Shown here piece by piece: positions 14,683 to 22,678 of a stretch of DNA of 52,690 nt (positions are counted from its first letter, which is position 1; the number at the start of each line of letters is the position of its first letter). The translations under genes were made by a program, and so were the position numbers. Source of the DNA: JAWXCM01 sp034408745 (GTDB lineage: Bacteria; Acidobacteriota; Terriglobia; Bryobacterales; Bryobacteraceae); contig JAWXCM010000410.1 of NCBI GenBank assembly GCA_034408745.1, positions 1 to 52,690 on the forward strand, given 5' to 3'. Under the pieces are notes generated by a model that had not been told where the DNA came from, did no database searches, and saw only the letters and a list, made by a program, of their open reading frames with translations.

Positions 14683-15606
14683 ATGGCTGATTCAATGACT
14701 CGCAGAGCGCTGCTGGGCAGCGCCGCCGCCGCTGCCGCCACATCTCTACCTGCCGCCCCGCAGGCGCCGTCCGCGGCGGCTCCCTTGCGGCTGGCGGTGT
14801 CCACCTACTCCTACTGGCATTTCAAAACGGAAAAATACCCCATCGAGCAGGTGATGGTGAACGCGGCGAAACTCGGGTTCGATGGCGTGGAGATCCTGCA
14901 TCGCCAGATGTCGGGCGAATCGCCGGCCTATCTAAACAAGCTGAAGCAACAGGCGTTCAAGCTCGGCCTGTCACTGCCGATGCTCTCGATTCACCAGGAT
15001 TTCGTCTCGCCGGAGCAGTCGGTCAGGCAGGAGAATATTGAGCACACGGAGCGCTGCATCGACATCGCCGCACAACTCGGCATTCCCGCCATCCGCCTCA
15101 ACTCAGGCCGCTGGAAGACCATCAAATCCTTTGACGATCTGATGAAGGTGAAGGGCAATGAGCCGCCGCTGGAGGGCTACTCGGCCGACGATGCGTTCAA
15201 CTGGTGCGTCGATTCCATCCGTGCCTGTCTGCCCCGGGCAGCCAAAGCCGGTGTGACGTTGTGCCTGGAGAATCACTGGGGACTGACCACGTCGATTGAG
15301 ACGTTGCTGAAGATCTGGCGTGCTGTCGATTCGCCGTGGCTCGGCATCAATGCCGACACCGGGAACTTCCCTGGTGACCCGTATGAAGGCATCGGCAAGC
15401 TGGCTCCGCACGCCACCATCGTGCAGGCCAAGACATACTATGGCGGCGGTGAGTGGTACACGCTGGATCTGGATTACAAGAAGATCGCGGGCATTCTTCG
15501 GGCGGCCGGATATCGCGGCTGGATCTCCCTTGAGATGGAAGGGAAAGAGTCGCCGGAGACGGCCGTCCCGAAGAGTTACTCCGTTCTGAAGTCGGCGTTC
15601 GGTTAA
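14683..15606 (+). CDS. Exported sugar phosphate isomerase/epimerase-like TIM-barrel protein
   Basis: Tat-type leader MTRRALLGSAAAAAATSLPA (an in-frame second ATG at 14695 is possible) precedes an AP-endonuclease-family-2 TIM barrel: KLGFDGVEILHRQM, CIDIAAQLGIPAIRLNSGRW, GVTLCLENHWGLTTSIE, DSPWLGINADTGNFPGD, HATIVQAKTYYGGG, GWISLEMEGKESPET. The Glu, Asp, His and Glu metal ligands of the xylose-isomerase-like fold (E in CLENH, D in NADTGN, the C-terminal E) appear in order. Such exported proteins accompany Gfo/Idh/MocA dehydrogenases in sugar catabolism. A hairpin with T-run just downstream (15612-15650) looks like its terminator. Confidence 0.82.
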   Translation: MADSMTRRALLGSAAAAAATSLPAAPQAPSAAAPLRLAVSTYSYWHFKTEKYPIEQVMVNAAKLGFDGVEILHRQMSGESPAYLNKLKQQAFKLGLSLPMLSIHQDFVSPEQSVRQENIEHTERCIDIAAQLGIPAIRLNSGRWKTIKSFDDLMKVKGNEPPLEGYSADDAFNWCVDSIRACLPRAAKAGVTLCLENHWGLTTSIETLLKIWRAVDSPWLGINADTGNFPGDPYEGIGKLAPHATIVQAKTYYGGGEWYTLDLDYKKIAGILRAAGYRGWISLEMEGKESPETAVPKSYSVLKSAFG

Positions 15607-16751
15607 CGCTTCGGCGTCTTGTTCTCAAAAACGAAGACGCCGCTTTTTCCACCCACGGCAAAGTCGAGGTCCCCGTCGCCGTCCAGGTCCGCGACGGGGA
15701 TCTGCATCCCACCGCCTGCGCGGCCGCCGTAGTCGATCATGTGCCGCACCCATTCGATCTTCTTGCCGTCATCGCCGCGAATCTGCTCGTACCAGTAGAT
15801 TCCGAGCGGTTCTTTCTCGCCCGGATCCTTGCCGTTGTGAGCCATGTAGCGCTTGCCCGTCAGGATGTCCTTCTTTCCGTCGCCATTCAGATCGACGAAG
15901 GTCACAGCGTGACCCTGTGACCACGAATCGTCAATCACATTCTTCTTAAACGTGCCGTCGGGCATCTGCTGAAACCACAGAATCCCGTAGTCATGCGCGT
16001 GCGACACGACGACGTCGTTAGTGCCGTCCCCATTCACATCCGCCACGTAGAAGTAGCTGTAGTGCGGTTCTTTGGGGAACGAACCTTCGTGCAGTTTCCA
16101 GTTCTCCTGGCGCGGATCGGCAGGCGCTTCCAGCCAGCCCTGCGGCGTGATAATGTCGTTGCGGCCGTCCTTGTTGATGTCGCCGACCCCGATGCCGTGG
16201 CCGTAACTCTTCGGGCTCGCCACATGCTTCACCATCGCACCGTCCCGCACTTCCCACCAGGCGAGCGGTTCCTTTTCGCTGCCAAACTGCGGGATTAATT
16301 CCTCCGCTTTTCCGTCGTTATTCAAATCGACCAGGAACGCGAACTCCACGGGCGACGTGCTGCTGAGCACCGTCTCTTTCCAGGGCGCGCCGTCCTTGCC
16401 TGGATTCTGGTACCACGCGATCTTCCTGCTGAACCAGGAGACGGTGATGATGTCGACCTTGCCGTCTCGGTTTACATCCAGCGGCAAGTCACTGAAATCG
16501 TCCACATAGCTGTTGGTGAACGGGATGTCACGGAAGTGGTGCTTCTTCCACGTCGGACCTTCATACCAGTTCTCGCCCGAAACGATATCCGGCTTTTTGT
16601 CGCCGTTGATATCGGCGATCGCGCAGGCTTCATTGGCTCCTCCGTCCAGCATGTGCTTTTCAAACACAAGGTCGGCAGGCCGGCTTACAGCCAGCAGCAA
16701 CGCAGCAACACCGAACACTCCGGCAATCACAAGCTTCATGGATTTTCTCAT
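15603..16751 (-). CDS. Exported VCBS/FG-GAP repeat beta-propeller protein
   Basis: The signal is MKLVIAGVFGVAALLLAVSR (start ATG 16751 overlaps the ceramidase-family stop; the ATG at 16740 is the alternative). The mature part carries seven calcium-loop repeats of the type DxNGDGxxDI: DINGDKKPDIV, DVNRDGKVDII, DLNNDGKAEEL, DINKDGRNDII, DVNGDGTNDVV, DLNGDGKKDIL and DLDGDGDLDFAV. That is a full seven-bladed propeller in about 382 residues. These proteins bind ligands or partners outside the cell; no catalytic site is seen. It converges with the TIM-barrel gene, overlapping by 4 bp at the stops. Confidence 0.82.
   Translation of the reverse strand: MRKSMKLVIAGVFGVAALLLAVSRPADLVFEKHMLDGGANEACAIADINGDKKPDIVSGENWYEGPTWKKHHFRDIPFTNSYVDDFSDLPLDVNRDGKVDIITVSWFSRKIAWYQNPGKDGAPWKETVLSSTSPVEFAFLVDLNNDGKAEELIPQFGSEKEPLAWWEVRDGAMVKHVASPKSYGHGIGVGDINKDGRNDIITPQGWLEAPADPRQENWKLHEGSFPKEPHYSYFYVADVNGDGTNDVVVSHAHDYGILWFQQMPDGTFKKNVIDDSWSQGHAVTFVDLNGDGKKDILTGKRYMAHNGKDPGEKEPLGIYWYEQIRGDDGKKIEWVRHMIDYGGRAGGGMQIPVADLDGDGDLDFAVGGKSGVFVFENKTPKR
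15612..15650 (+). terminator. Rho-independent terminator of the TIM-barrel gene
   Basis: A perfect 9-bp stem (CGGCGTCTT at 15612-15620 with AAGACGCCG at 15634-15642, 13-nt loop) is followed by CTTTTTCC. It lies inside the 3' end of the convergent VCBS gene, so the same bases code for the tail of that protein. Confidence 0.55.
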
Positions 16752-18091
16752 CAGGGTTTCACACGGGCGATGGCGGCGGCCGCCGAGTCCAGAATGATCT
16801 TCTCGATCTCGGGTGCGAACGGCGCCGCCTGCCCGTAATACATCGTGCTTCCCACAGGCTCGTAGCCACCCTCTTCCAGCATCTTCGCGGTAGGGATGTA
16901 GCCCATCACGTCGTTCGAGTACGCCGACACAATCACGCCGAGCTTCGGATGCGCCGCTTTGATCCGCAGCGCGTACTCGACTACTGTCTCGCCGCCCAGC
17001 GCCACCAGCACCAGCCCGTCGCCGAGCCGCAGAGCCTGCACCGGGTACGCGACCGTCCGCAGCGAATCGCGTGCGTCGAGACGCCGCAGCATCTCCTGCG
17101 CGAACCGAACCCGAACTGGCTGACTGTCGGACAGCATCTTTTCGAAGTCCTCGCGCGCCGTTGGCTGCACCGGCAGATCCTTCCACTGCAGGGTGCCCGC
17201 GAGGTGGCCCTTCATCGGCTTCATGGTTCCTCTGGCGACACCCTGCACCGCACCGCTCAACTCGCGTCCGTGCTGCTCGGCATACTTCACTTCACTGCGG
17301 GGATTTGGGTTTTGATCGCCGGCACAGAGCTGAATGAACATTGCGGTGACACCGGGCTGCGCGGCCTCCACATCGGCCTGCGCGTAACCCGCGAAGTCGC
17401 CGCTGATCTGGTAGTGCTCGCCCGTGAGTGTGGTGTTGTGGCAGGCGTAGCCGAACAGCAGCGCCAGGGTCTTGCCCTCAGCATCGGCCACGCGAACTAC
17501 CGGCACGCTGTGATCCATGGGCCCGTTCGGATTGAGTCCGATCTTCACTCCCGACGCCGTCTTCTCGCGCCGGTTCATCGCGAACCCCGCCTTGCCTTGT
17601 CCCCACGACAGAGATGCAGGCTTCATCGCGCCCACCGCGGAGCCCACCACATCCACCAGCTGATCTGTCAGCTTCGTCGAGTAGTCATCCACCACGCGCC
17701 GGTTCAACTGGTCGAGCGCCACCATGACTTCGAGGTTTTTTCGGATCAGCGGGCCGGTATGCGTGTGGGAGGAGTTGAGCAACAGATTGCCGCGCGAAAT
17801 TCCGTACTGCTTCTCCACGCGCGCGCCGACTGCGTCGGAAATACTGCGGGGCAGGCCGATCAGATCAGTGGTAACGATCACCAGCTTTGTGCCGCGGCGG
17901 TCCTGCACGGCCAGCGCTTTGGCCCACAGCTTCTGCAGCACTCCTTCAGAGGGCTTTGTCCGGCTGGCATAGCCCGACATCCAGATCGGTCCCGCAGGGG
18001 TGATCTCGACGCGGCCGATACCGGCCTTGTATTCAGGAGGCGCGGCGGCCGCGGCGAGCGCGGCCACCAGAAGCAGAATAGAGATGCGCAT
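16751..18091 (-). CDS. Neutral/alkaline non-lysosomal ceramidase-family exported protein
   Basis: Leader MRISILLLVAALAAAAAPPE is followed by EYKAGIGRVEITPAGPIWMS, LLLNSSHTHTGPLI and LLFGYACHNTTL, which match the N-terminal domain of neutral ceramidases (PF04734), in a 446-residue protein. In true ceramidases the nucleophile is the Ser of a GDxSPN motif; here the matching segment is CAGDQNPNPR, with Gln in its place. The protein may therefore hydrolyse another amide, or bind without cleaving. It sits between the VCBS propeller (1-base overlap) and a Gfo/Idh/MocA gene 17 bp upstream, suggesting a three-gene unit. Confidence 0.8.
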   Translation of the reverse strand: MRISILLLVAALAAAAAPPEYKAGIGRVEITPAGPIWMSGYASRTKPSEGVLQKLWAKALAVQDRRGTKLVIVTTDLIGLPRSISDAVGARVEKQYGISRGNLLLNSSHTHTGPLIRKNLEVMVALDQLNRRVVDDYSTKLTDQLVDVVGSAVGAMKPASLSWGQGKAGFAMNRREKTASGVKIGLNPNGPMDHSVPVVRVADAEGKTLALLFGYACHNTTLTGEHYQISGDFAGYAQADVEAAQPGVTAMFIQLCAGDQNPNPRSEVKYAEQHGRELSGAVQGVARGTMKPMKGHLAGTLQWKDLPVQPTAREDFEKMLSDSQPVRVRFAQEMLRRLDARDSLRTVAYPVQALRLGDGLVLVALGGETVVEYALRIKAAHPKLGVIVSAYSNDVMGYIPTAKMLEEGGYEPVGSTMYYGQAAPFAPEIEKIILDSAAAAIARVKP

Positions 18092-18107
18092 TAATGGATC
18101 CGTTGGC

Positions 18108-19514
18108 TTAGTATTCGCGATCTTTCTTGCGGCCTGGTTCCGGCACCGGATACTTGCCGTCCGGACCCAGTGTAATGGGCGGAGGACCGTCCATGGTGAG
18201 CTTGTCCACGTTGGGAGCAAACTCGTGCGGACAGTTCAGCATCTGGTCAAACGTGATGATCTGACCGGTGTGCGCAGCCATGCGGCCCATTGAGGCGACG
18301 AGACTTGCTTCGGCTCCGCGCCGGACTTCGTTGTACGGTTTGTCCTGGCGAATGGCGTCGGTGAGGTCGTCCCACTCCCACTGGTACGGGCTCTTTTCCG
18401 GCTGCGGGAACGCCCACACCAGATTCGGATCGGGCGCCAGAGGCAGATCTTTGCGGTTCATCACACGGGGCATGTTCTGGCCCTTGTAGATGCGCGTCAT
18501 GCCTGGTGTATGAGACAGCGTGGAGATCACGGCCGAGCCCTTCGACCCATGCGCGTAGCTGGCGAACTCATCGCGCGCGCCCGCCATGTTGCGACCGTCG
18601 AAGAACAGCCTTGTCCCGTCCGGATACATGTACTGGACCGAGTAGGTATCGAAGTTCTGGTCGAGAGAATCGCCGCGATAGTGGCGTCCGCCGACCGCGT
18701 GCGCTTCCACCGGCCATGCGTTCTTCATCCAGCTGCACTCGTCGATTTGATGGATGTAGTAATCGCTGAACACGCCTCCGCTGGCCCAGAGGAGTCCGTG
18801 GAATCGCTGGATTTGCCACTGGAGCTCGGAAACACCGGCAGGCCGTGGAGGCACTGTGCCGCCGCCCTGACCCATACGGTACCCGCGCATGGAAACGATG
18901 TCGCCGATCTGGCCGTCCTGGATGCGCTTGTACAGTTCCTGGCGAGCGCGGCAGTGCCGCACCATCAGGCCGACCGCGCACTTCAGACCCTTTGCACTGG
19001 CCTGATCGGCGAGCGCGAACATGCGTTTGGTGGTCGGTCCGTCGACGGTGACCGGCTTCTCCATGAAGGTGTGGAGACCCTTCTCAATGGCGCGCGTAAA
19101 CTGCACCCAGCGGAACGCGGGCGGTGTTCCAAGAATCACCACGCTGCCTGGTTTGAGCGAGTCCATCGCATTGCGATAGGCGTCGTAGCCGAGGAATCGC
19201 CGCTCGGGCGGAACGTCGACCTTGTCGGCAAACTTCGATTTGAGTTTGTCGTAGCTGTCGCTCATTTTGGCCGGGATTACATCGGCCATAGCGACCAGTT
19301 TCATGGGACCGTTGGTGACCGAAAGCGCGTTGTCCGCGGCTCCCGTCCCTCGTCCGCCACAACCCACCAGAGCAACCTCAATGGTGTTGTTCTCCGCCGC
19401 ATGAACATACGGCAGCGTAATGCCTGCAAGCGCCGAGATCCCGGCCGTGCGGCTGCTGGCCGCCAGAAAGTCGCGGCGCGAACTGGTATCGGCCACGGGC
19501 TTGTTTTCCTTCAT
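18108..19514 (-). CDS. Exported Gfo/Idh/MocA-family oxidoreductase
   Basis: Start chosen at 19514, where MKENKPVADTSSRRDFLAAS gives a twin-arginine leader and a GGAGG lies upstream; an ATG at 19577 is less likely. The Rossmann motif is EVALVGCGGRGTGAADNALS and the catalytic-lysine motif is TFMEKPVTVDG. The C-terminal domain (GGVFSDYYIHQIDECSWMKN) carries the conserved His/Asp region. At 468 residues it belongs to the long exported subfamily common in Acidobacteria and Planctomycetes. It is probably the first gene of the unit continuing into the ceramidase-family gene. Confidence 0.85.
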   Translation of the reverse strand: MKENKPVADTSSRRDFLAASSRTAGISALAGITLPYVHAAENNTIEVALVGCGGRGTGAADNALSVTNGPMKLVAMADVIPAKMSDSYDKLKSKFADKVDVPPERRFLGYDAYRNAMDSLKPGSVVILGTPPAFRWVQFTRAIEKGLHTFMEKPVTVDGPTTKRMFALADQASAKGLKCAVGLMVRHCRARQELYKRIQDGQIGDIVSMRGYRMGQGGGTVPPRPAGVSELQWQIQRFHGLLWASGGVFSDYYIHQIDECSWMKNAWPVEAHAVGGRHYRGDSLDQNFDTYSVQYMYPDGTRLFFDGRNMAGARDEFASYAHGSKGSAVISTLSHTPGMTRIYKGQNMPRVMNRKDLPLAPDPNLVWAFPQPEKSPYQWEWDDLTDAIRQDKPYNEVRRGAEASLVASMGRMAAHTGQIITFDQMLNCPHEFAPNVDKLTMDGPPPITLGPDGKYPVPEPGRKKDREY

Positions 19515-19756
19515 TTCGATGAGAGCCTCCACTGACACCGAAAGCATATCCTGGTTCGTGCCCAGCCTGAGGGTCATCCCGCTTTAAGCTCCGACAAACA
19601 CGTAGACTGAGACTGGTACCCATCAAAGCCCTCCAGCGTTATCCTCAAGACACGATCAGCAACAAGACCTGTCAACTGCTCGTCGGGGGTGTCACCTCTG
19701 AAAATGCGAACGCCATCGGGAACGCCGGCCTTTTAAGCTCCACACTCCGCTGGCGT

Positions 19757-19987
19757 TTACTGATCCAGACGGACGCGACGCAACTGCCGCCGTTGCCGGC
19801 GTTCGTCTGTTCCTGCGCGCTGGACACCGTGCGTCAGTTCGACGATGGTCACCACGGAGAGGCCGACCTCGATTTCTCCGTAGCCGGTTTTAAACTGTTC
19901 CAGGATCTGCCGGACGGTGTGGCCTCGCCGGTCTCCGGCGATCACCACGCTGGAGTCGAGGATTAGTCCCACTTGGGCAGGGTCCAC
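19757..19987 (-). pseudogene. Truncated VapC-like PIN-domain toxin
   Basis: GLILDSSVVIAGDRRGHTV has the first PIN-domain aspartate (ILDSS), and GLSVVTIVELTHGVQRA the conserved glutamate (VVTIVEL). The frame then ends in an Arg-rich stretch within 20 residues, so the second half with the remaining acidic residues is missing. The GTG start overlaps the stop region of an antitoxin remnant. The stretch 19578-19756 downstream shows no gene, only a 10-bp direct repeat (TTTAAGCTCC at 19583 and 19732). Confidence 0.6.
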
Positions 19988-20251
19988 GGCTTTCGATTGC
20001 CGACGATCTCTTCCACGTCGGCGGCGAGCGCGCTGCAGCGGTCGCGCGGATCACGGCGAACGGCTTCGCGTCGCGTTCGATCACGACTTCGGCGCCAGCG
20101 TGGTGGCCTCGAGTAGCGCCGCCGAGTCCACCGGACCATGAGTCGCGAGGATGGATTCGATGAAGTCCACGATCGGCTGCTTCTTCCGTTCGGCGGCGAT
20201 GACAGCGCTGGAGTCCAGCACTAATCCCAGGAGGGCGGAGTCGATGGCTTC
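19964..20251 (-). pseudogene. Fused remnants: VapC N terminus joined to Phd/YefM antitoxin C terminus
   Basis: From about 20251 the minus strand reads GLVLDSSAVIAAERKKQPIV, then DFIESILATHGPVDSAALLE, a PIN-domain start that breaks off. In an overlapping frame EVVIERDAKPFAVIR is the Phd/YefM antitoxin core, followed after a frame change by ALAADVEEIVGNRKPW and PKWD with a TAA at 19964-19966. A deletion between a first toxin and a second antitoxin explains the order. None of these pieces is a complete protein. Confidence 0.5.
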
Positions 20252-20496
20252 TGATGGCTGGCGACGATCTCTTCAAGATCCTTGCCGAAGTCTTCGTTGA
20301 GAGTCACTGTCGAGTTCCTCTGTTTGGCTTCGCGAAGGATTTCGGTGATTGGCCGCCCGCTGCGATTCTGTGCCCGGATGATGGCGACGGGCCGGTGATC
20401 TTGCTCGATGACGATCTCGACGCCTTGCTGCACCCTGGCCAGCACGGCATGGAGATCGCGAGCCACCTCGGCGTCTTCTCTGGGCCTGTGCCACAC
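20221..20496 (-). CDS. Phd/YefM-type antitoxin
   Basis: DAEVARDLHAVLARVQQGVE then IVIEQDHRPVAIIRAQ is the DNA-binding half of Phd/YefM antitoxins. RPITEILREAKQRNSTVTL and EDFGKDLEEIVASHQKPSTP form the toxin-wrapping C terminus. This looks like the only intact member of the locus. The start is uncertain: GTG at 20496 (91 aa) or GTG at 20520 (99 aa). Its cognate toxin directly downstream is reduced to a fragment, so the antitoxin is an orphan and may now only autoregulate or bind other toxins. Confidence 0.65.
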   Translation of the reverse strand: MWHRPREDAEVARDLHAVLARVQQGVEIVIEQDHRPVAIIRAQNRSGRPITEILREAKQRNSTVTLNEDFGKDLEEIVASHQKPSTPPSWD

Positions 20497-20578
20497 GCCG
20501 TCACCCGAGGCCTCATGCACAGACGCATCCTCAATCGACTCATGGGAAACCGGTGAAGGCGTGAGACACTGGCGGCTT

Positions 20579-21580
20579 ATGGCTCGCACGAAGCTGAGAT
20601 GGGGCGTTCTGAGCGCCGCGAAGATTGGCCGGACCAAGGTGATTCCGGCGATGCAGAAGGGCGAACGATGCGAGGTGACCGCCATCGCATCACGGGAACT
20701 GGCCACCGCGAAGGCGGCGGCCGAGACGCTCGGCATCCCCAAAGCGTACGGCTCGTATGAAAAGCTGCTGGCCGATCCGGACGTCGACGCCATCTACAAT
20801 CCGCTGCCCAACCATCTGCATGTGCCGTGGTCGATTCTGGCTGCCAGGGCGGGGAAGCACGTGCTTTGTGAAAAGCCGATCGGGCTGTCGTCGGCTGAGT
20901 GCCGCGCCCTCATGGACGTACGGGACGAGACCAAAGTAGTAATCGGCGAGGCGTTCATGGTGCGCACGCATCCGCAGTGGCTGCGGACGCGAGACCTGGT
21001 CCGCTCCGGGGAGTTGGGCGAGCTGCGGTCCATTGTCTCGGCGTTCAGTTACTTCAACCGCGATCCGCAGAACATCCGCAATATGCCTGGCATCGGGGGC
21101 GGAGCGCTGATGGACATCGGCTGCTACCCGATCCAAATCTCGCGCTTTTTGTTTGAAACAGAACCGGTGCGGTGTGTGGCGGCGGTGGACCGTGATCCTG
21201 ACTTTGGTACGGACCGCCTGACCTCTGGCCTGCTGGAGTTCGCCTCCGGCCACAGCGTCTTCAGCTGCAGCACGCAACTGGCGCCGTATCAGACCGTGCA
21301 GATCCTCTGCACCAAAGGCCGCATCGAGATCGAGATCCCGTTCAACGCGCCGCCCGACCGTCCCTGCCGCATCTTCATCGATGACGGGCGCGATGTCTTC
21401 GGCACAGGTCGCCGCATGGAGAGCATCGACACCTGCGATCAGTACACCATTCAGGGGGATGCGTTCTCGGCAGCGGTGCTGGATGGCACGGAGGTGCCGA
21501 CGCCGCTTGAGGATTCGCTCGGCAACATGCTGGTGATTGAGGCGTTGTTTGCCTCAGCGAAACAGGCCGGCAATCGCTGA
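20579..21580 (+). CDS. Cytosolic Gfo/Idh/MocA-family oxidoreductase
   Basis: MARTKLRWGVLSAAKIGRTK has no export signal, unlike the other dehydrogenases here. The Rossmann region is followed by DPDVDAIYNPLPNHLHVPWS and HVLCEKPIGLSSAEC (EKP catalytic lysine), GEAFMVRTHPQWLRTR and GGGALMDIGCYPIQISRF. The length of 333 residues and the motifs match the glucose-fructose oxidoreductase / trans-1,2-dihydrobenzene-diol dehydrogenase branch. It is divergent from the antitoxin and overlaps the convergent M14 peptidase by 27 bp. Confidence 0.87.
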   Translation: MARTKLRWGVLSAAKIGRTKVIPAMQKGERCEVTAIASRELATAKAAAETLGIPKAYGSYEKLLADPDVDAIYNPLPNHLHVPWSILAARAGKHVLCEKPIGLSSAECRALMDVRDETKVVIGEAFMVRTHPQWLRTRDLVRSGELGELRSIVSAFSYFNRDPQNIRNMPGIGGGALMDIGCYPIQISRFLFETEPVRCVAAVDRDPDFGTDRLTSGLLEFASGHSVFSCSTQLAPYQTVQILCTKGRIEIEIPFNAPPDRPCRIFIDDGRDVFGTGRRMESIDTCDQYTIQGDAFSAAVLDGTEVPTPLEDSLGNMLVIEALFASAKQAGNR

Positions 21581-22678
21581 TACCAGCAACTGGCCGAACT
21601 GCGTCCGCTGGTCGACGGTCGGCTTTGAAGCTATCTTCTGCTCCATCAGAAAGCCGGGGATCTTGTAGTCGCGCCACAGCCCCTGGATGACGTTCATGCG
21701 TCCGGGCTTGCCAGCCGTTGTGGACTCTGTGCCGAAGAACAACGGGCGCGTCGGGGCGAAGGTCGTCTTCTGCAGTGCGCCGAAGAATCGCTGAGCCAGT
21801 TCTTTGTGCTCGAGAGACTGCGCTTCCAGATACTCACCGGTCTCGGTGTTGTGGAGAGAGAAGAACAGGTCGACCTTGTTGCCGGCCTTCAGCCATGACG
21901 CGATGGCGTTGCGCTGTGCCGTGATCTCAGGCATCTTCACCGGGTCCACGACGTCCCAGTTCCGGTTCAAATCGAACCCATTGCGGTTGAAACGCACGCC
22001 GCCGTGAGCCACGCCGTCAGGATCGGCGAACGGGAGTATTTTCCACCGGATTCCGCGAGCATCCTTCAGCAGGTCTCGCACCGCGCCGTCGCCGACCCAC
22101 GAACTGCCGGCCTCCCATGCATGCTGGCGAAACATCAGCCACACTGTCGCTTTGGGATTCGCTCCGCCTTCAATCGTCCAGAGATAAAGCGGACGGCCCT
22201 CCACGCTCTTGCCGATCACTTCTTCGCGCTTTACCAGTTTGCGAAGGCGCTCCAGATTCGCATTGGTGTACGGCGGAACGTGCGCCACCCAGAAATGATC
22301 CGAGTTGGGCACCGTCACGCGGAATCGTAGTCGCGCCTCGGCAGCGTCGTAGTCGACATGGGTGGGCGGGATATAGCGCCAGTTCACCTGGTCCGTGCTG
22401 AACACCGGGACCGTGTCCTTCGTGATGGCGCCCTTGTTGGGCTGATAGTTGTACTCGCCTGGCAGGCCGACCATGTCGAACGTGTACTCGACACCAGACC
22501 GCACGTTGTCGACGCGGAAGTAATACCAGCTTGCCTGTCGATTGCGGCCGTCCTGATCGGTCTGCCCATGCGCATAGACACGGAAGTGGCGCTCGCTGAC
22601 CGGCTCCACCTTGTCAGCGGATCCGCCGTCGAAATTCCACGTGACGGTCGCGGCAAGGGCGAACAGAGCAAAGATCAT
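21554..22678 (-). CDS. M14-family zinc carboxypeptidase (exported)
   Basis: A short signal (MIFALFALAATVTWNFDG) is followed by a beta-sandwich N-terminal domain (WYYFRVDNVRSGVEYTFDMV, FWVAHVPPYTNANLERL) like that of cytosolic-carboxypeptidase relatives. The catalytic domain follows: zinc ligands H and E in RQHAWEAGSSW near residue 190, NRNGFDLNRNWD, and third His in FFSLHNTETGEYLE. A late Glu (FLMEQK) could be the general base. The 4-base overlap with the DUF1501 gene makes it the last gene of the PSD1 operon. Confidence 0.83.
   Translation of the reverse strand: MIFALFALAATVTWNFDGGSADKVEPVSERHFRVYAHGQTDQDGRNRQASWYYFRVDNVRSGVEYTFDMVGLPGEYNYQPNKGAITKDTVPVFSTDQVNWRYIPPTHVDYDAAEARLRFRVTVPNSDHFWVAHVPPYTNANLERLRKLVKREEVIGKSVEGRPLYLWTIEGGANPKATVWLMFRQHAWEAGSSWVGDGAVRDLLKDARGIRWKILPFADPDGVAHGGVRFNRNGFDLNRNWDVVDPVKMPEITAQRNAIASWLKAGNKVDLFFSLHNTETGEYLEAQSLEHKELAQRFFGALQKTTFAPTRPLFFGTESTTAGKPGRMNVIQGLWRDYKIPGFLMEQKIASKPTVDQRTQFGQLLVSAIAGLFR

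Noticed and set aside
19583..19741. Ten-base direct repeat TTTAAGCTCC flanking about 140 bp
   Set aside because: It is a single pair with no gene or inverted ends between. Chance or a minor relic is more likely than a mobile element.
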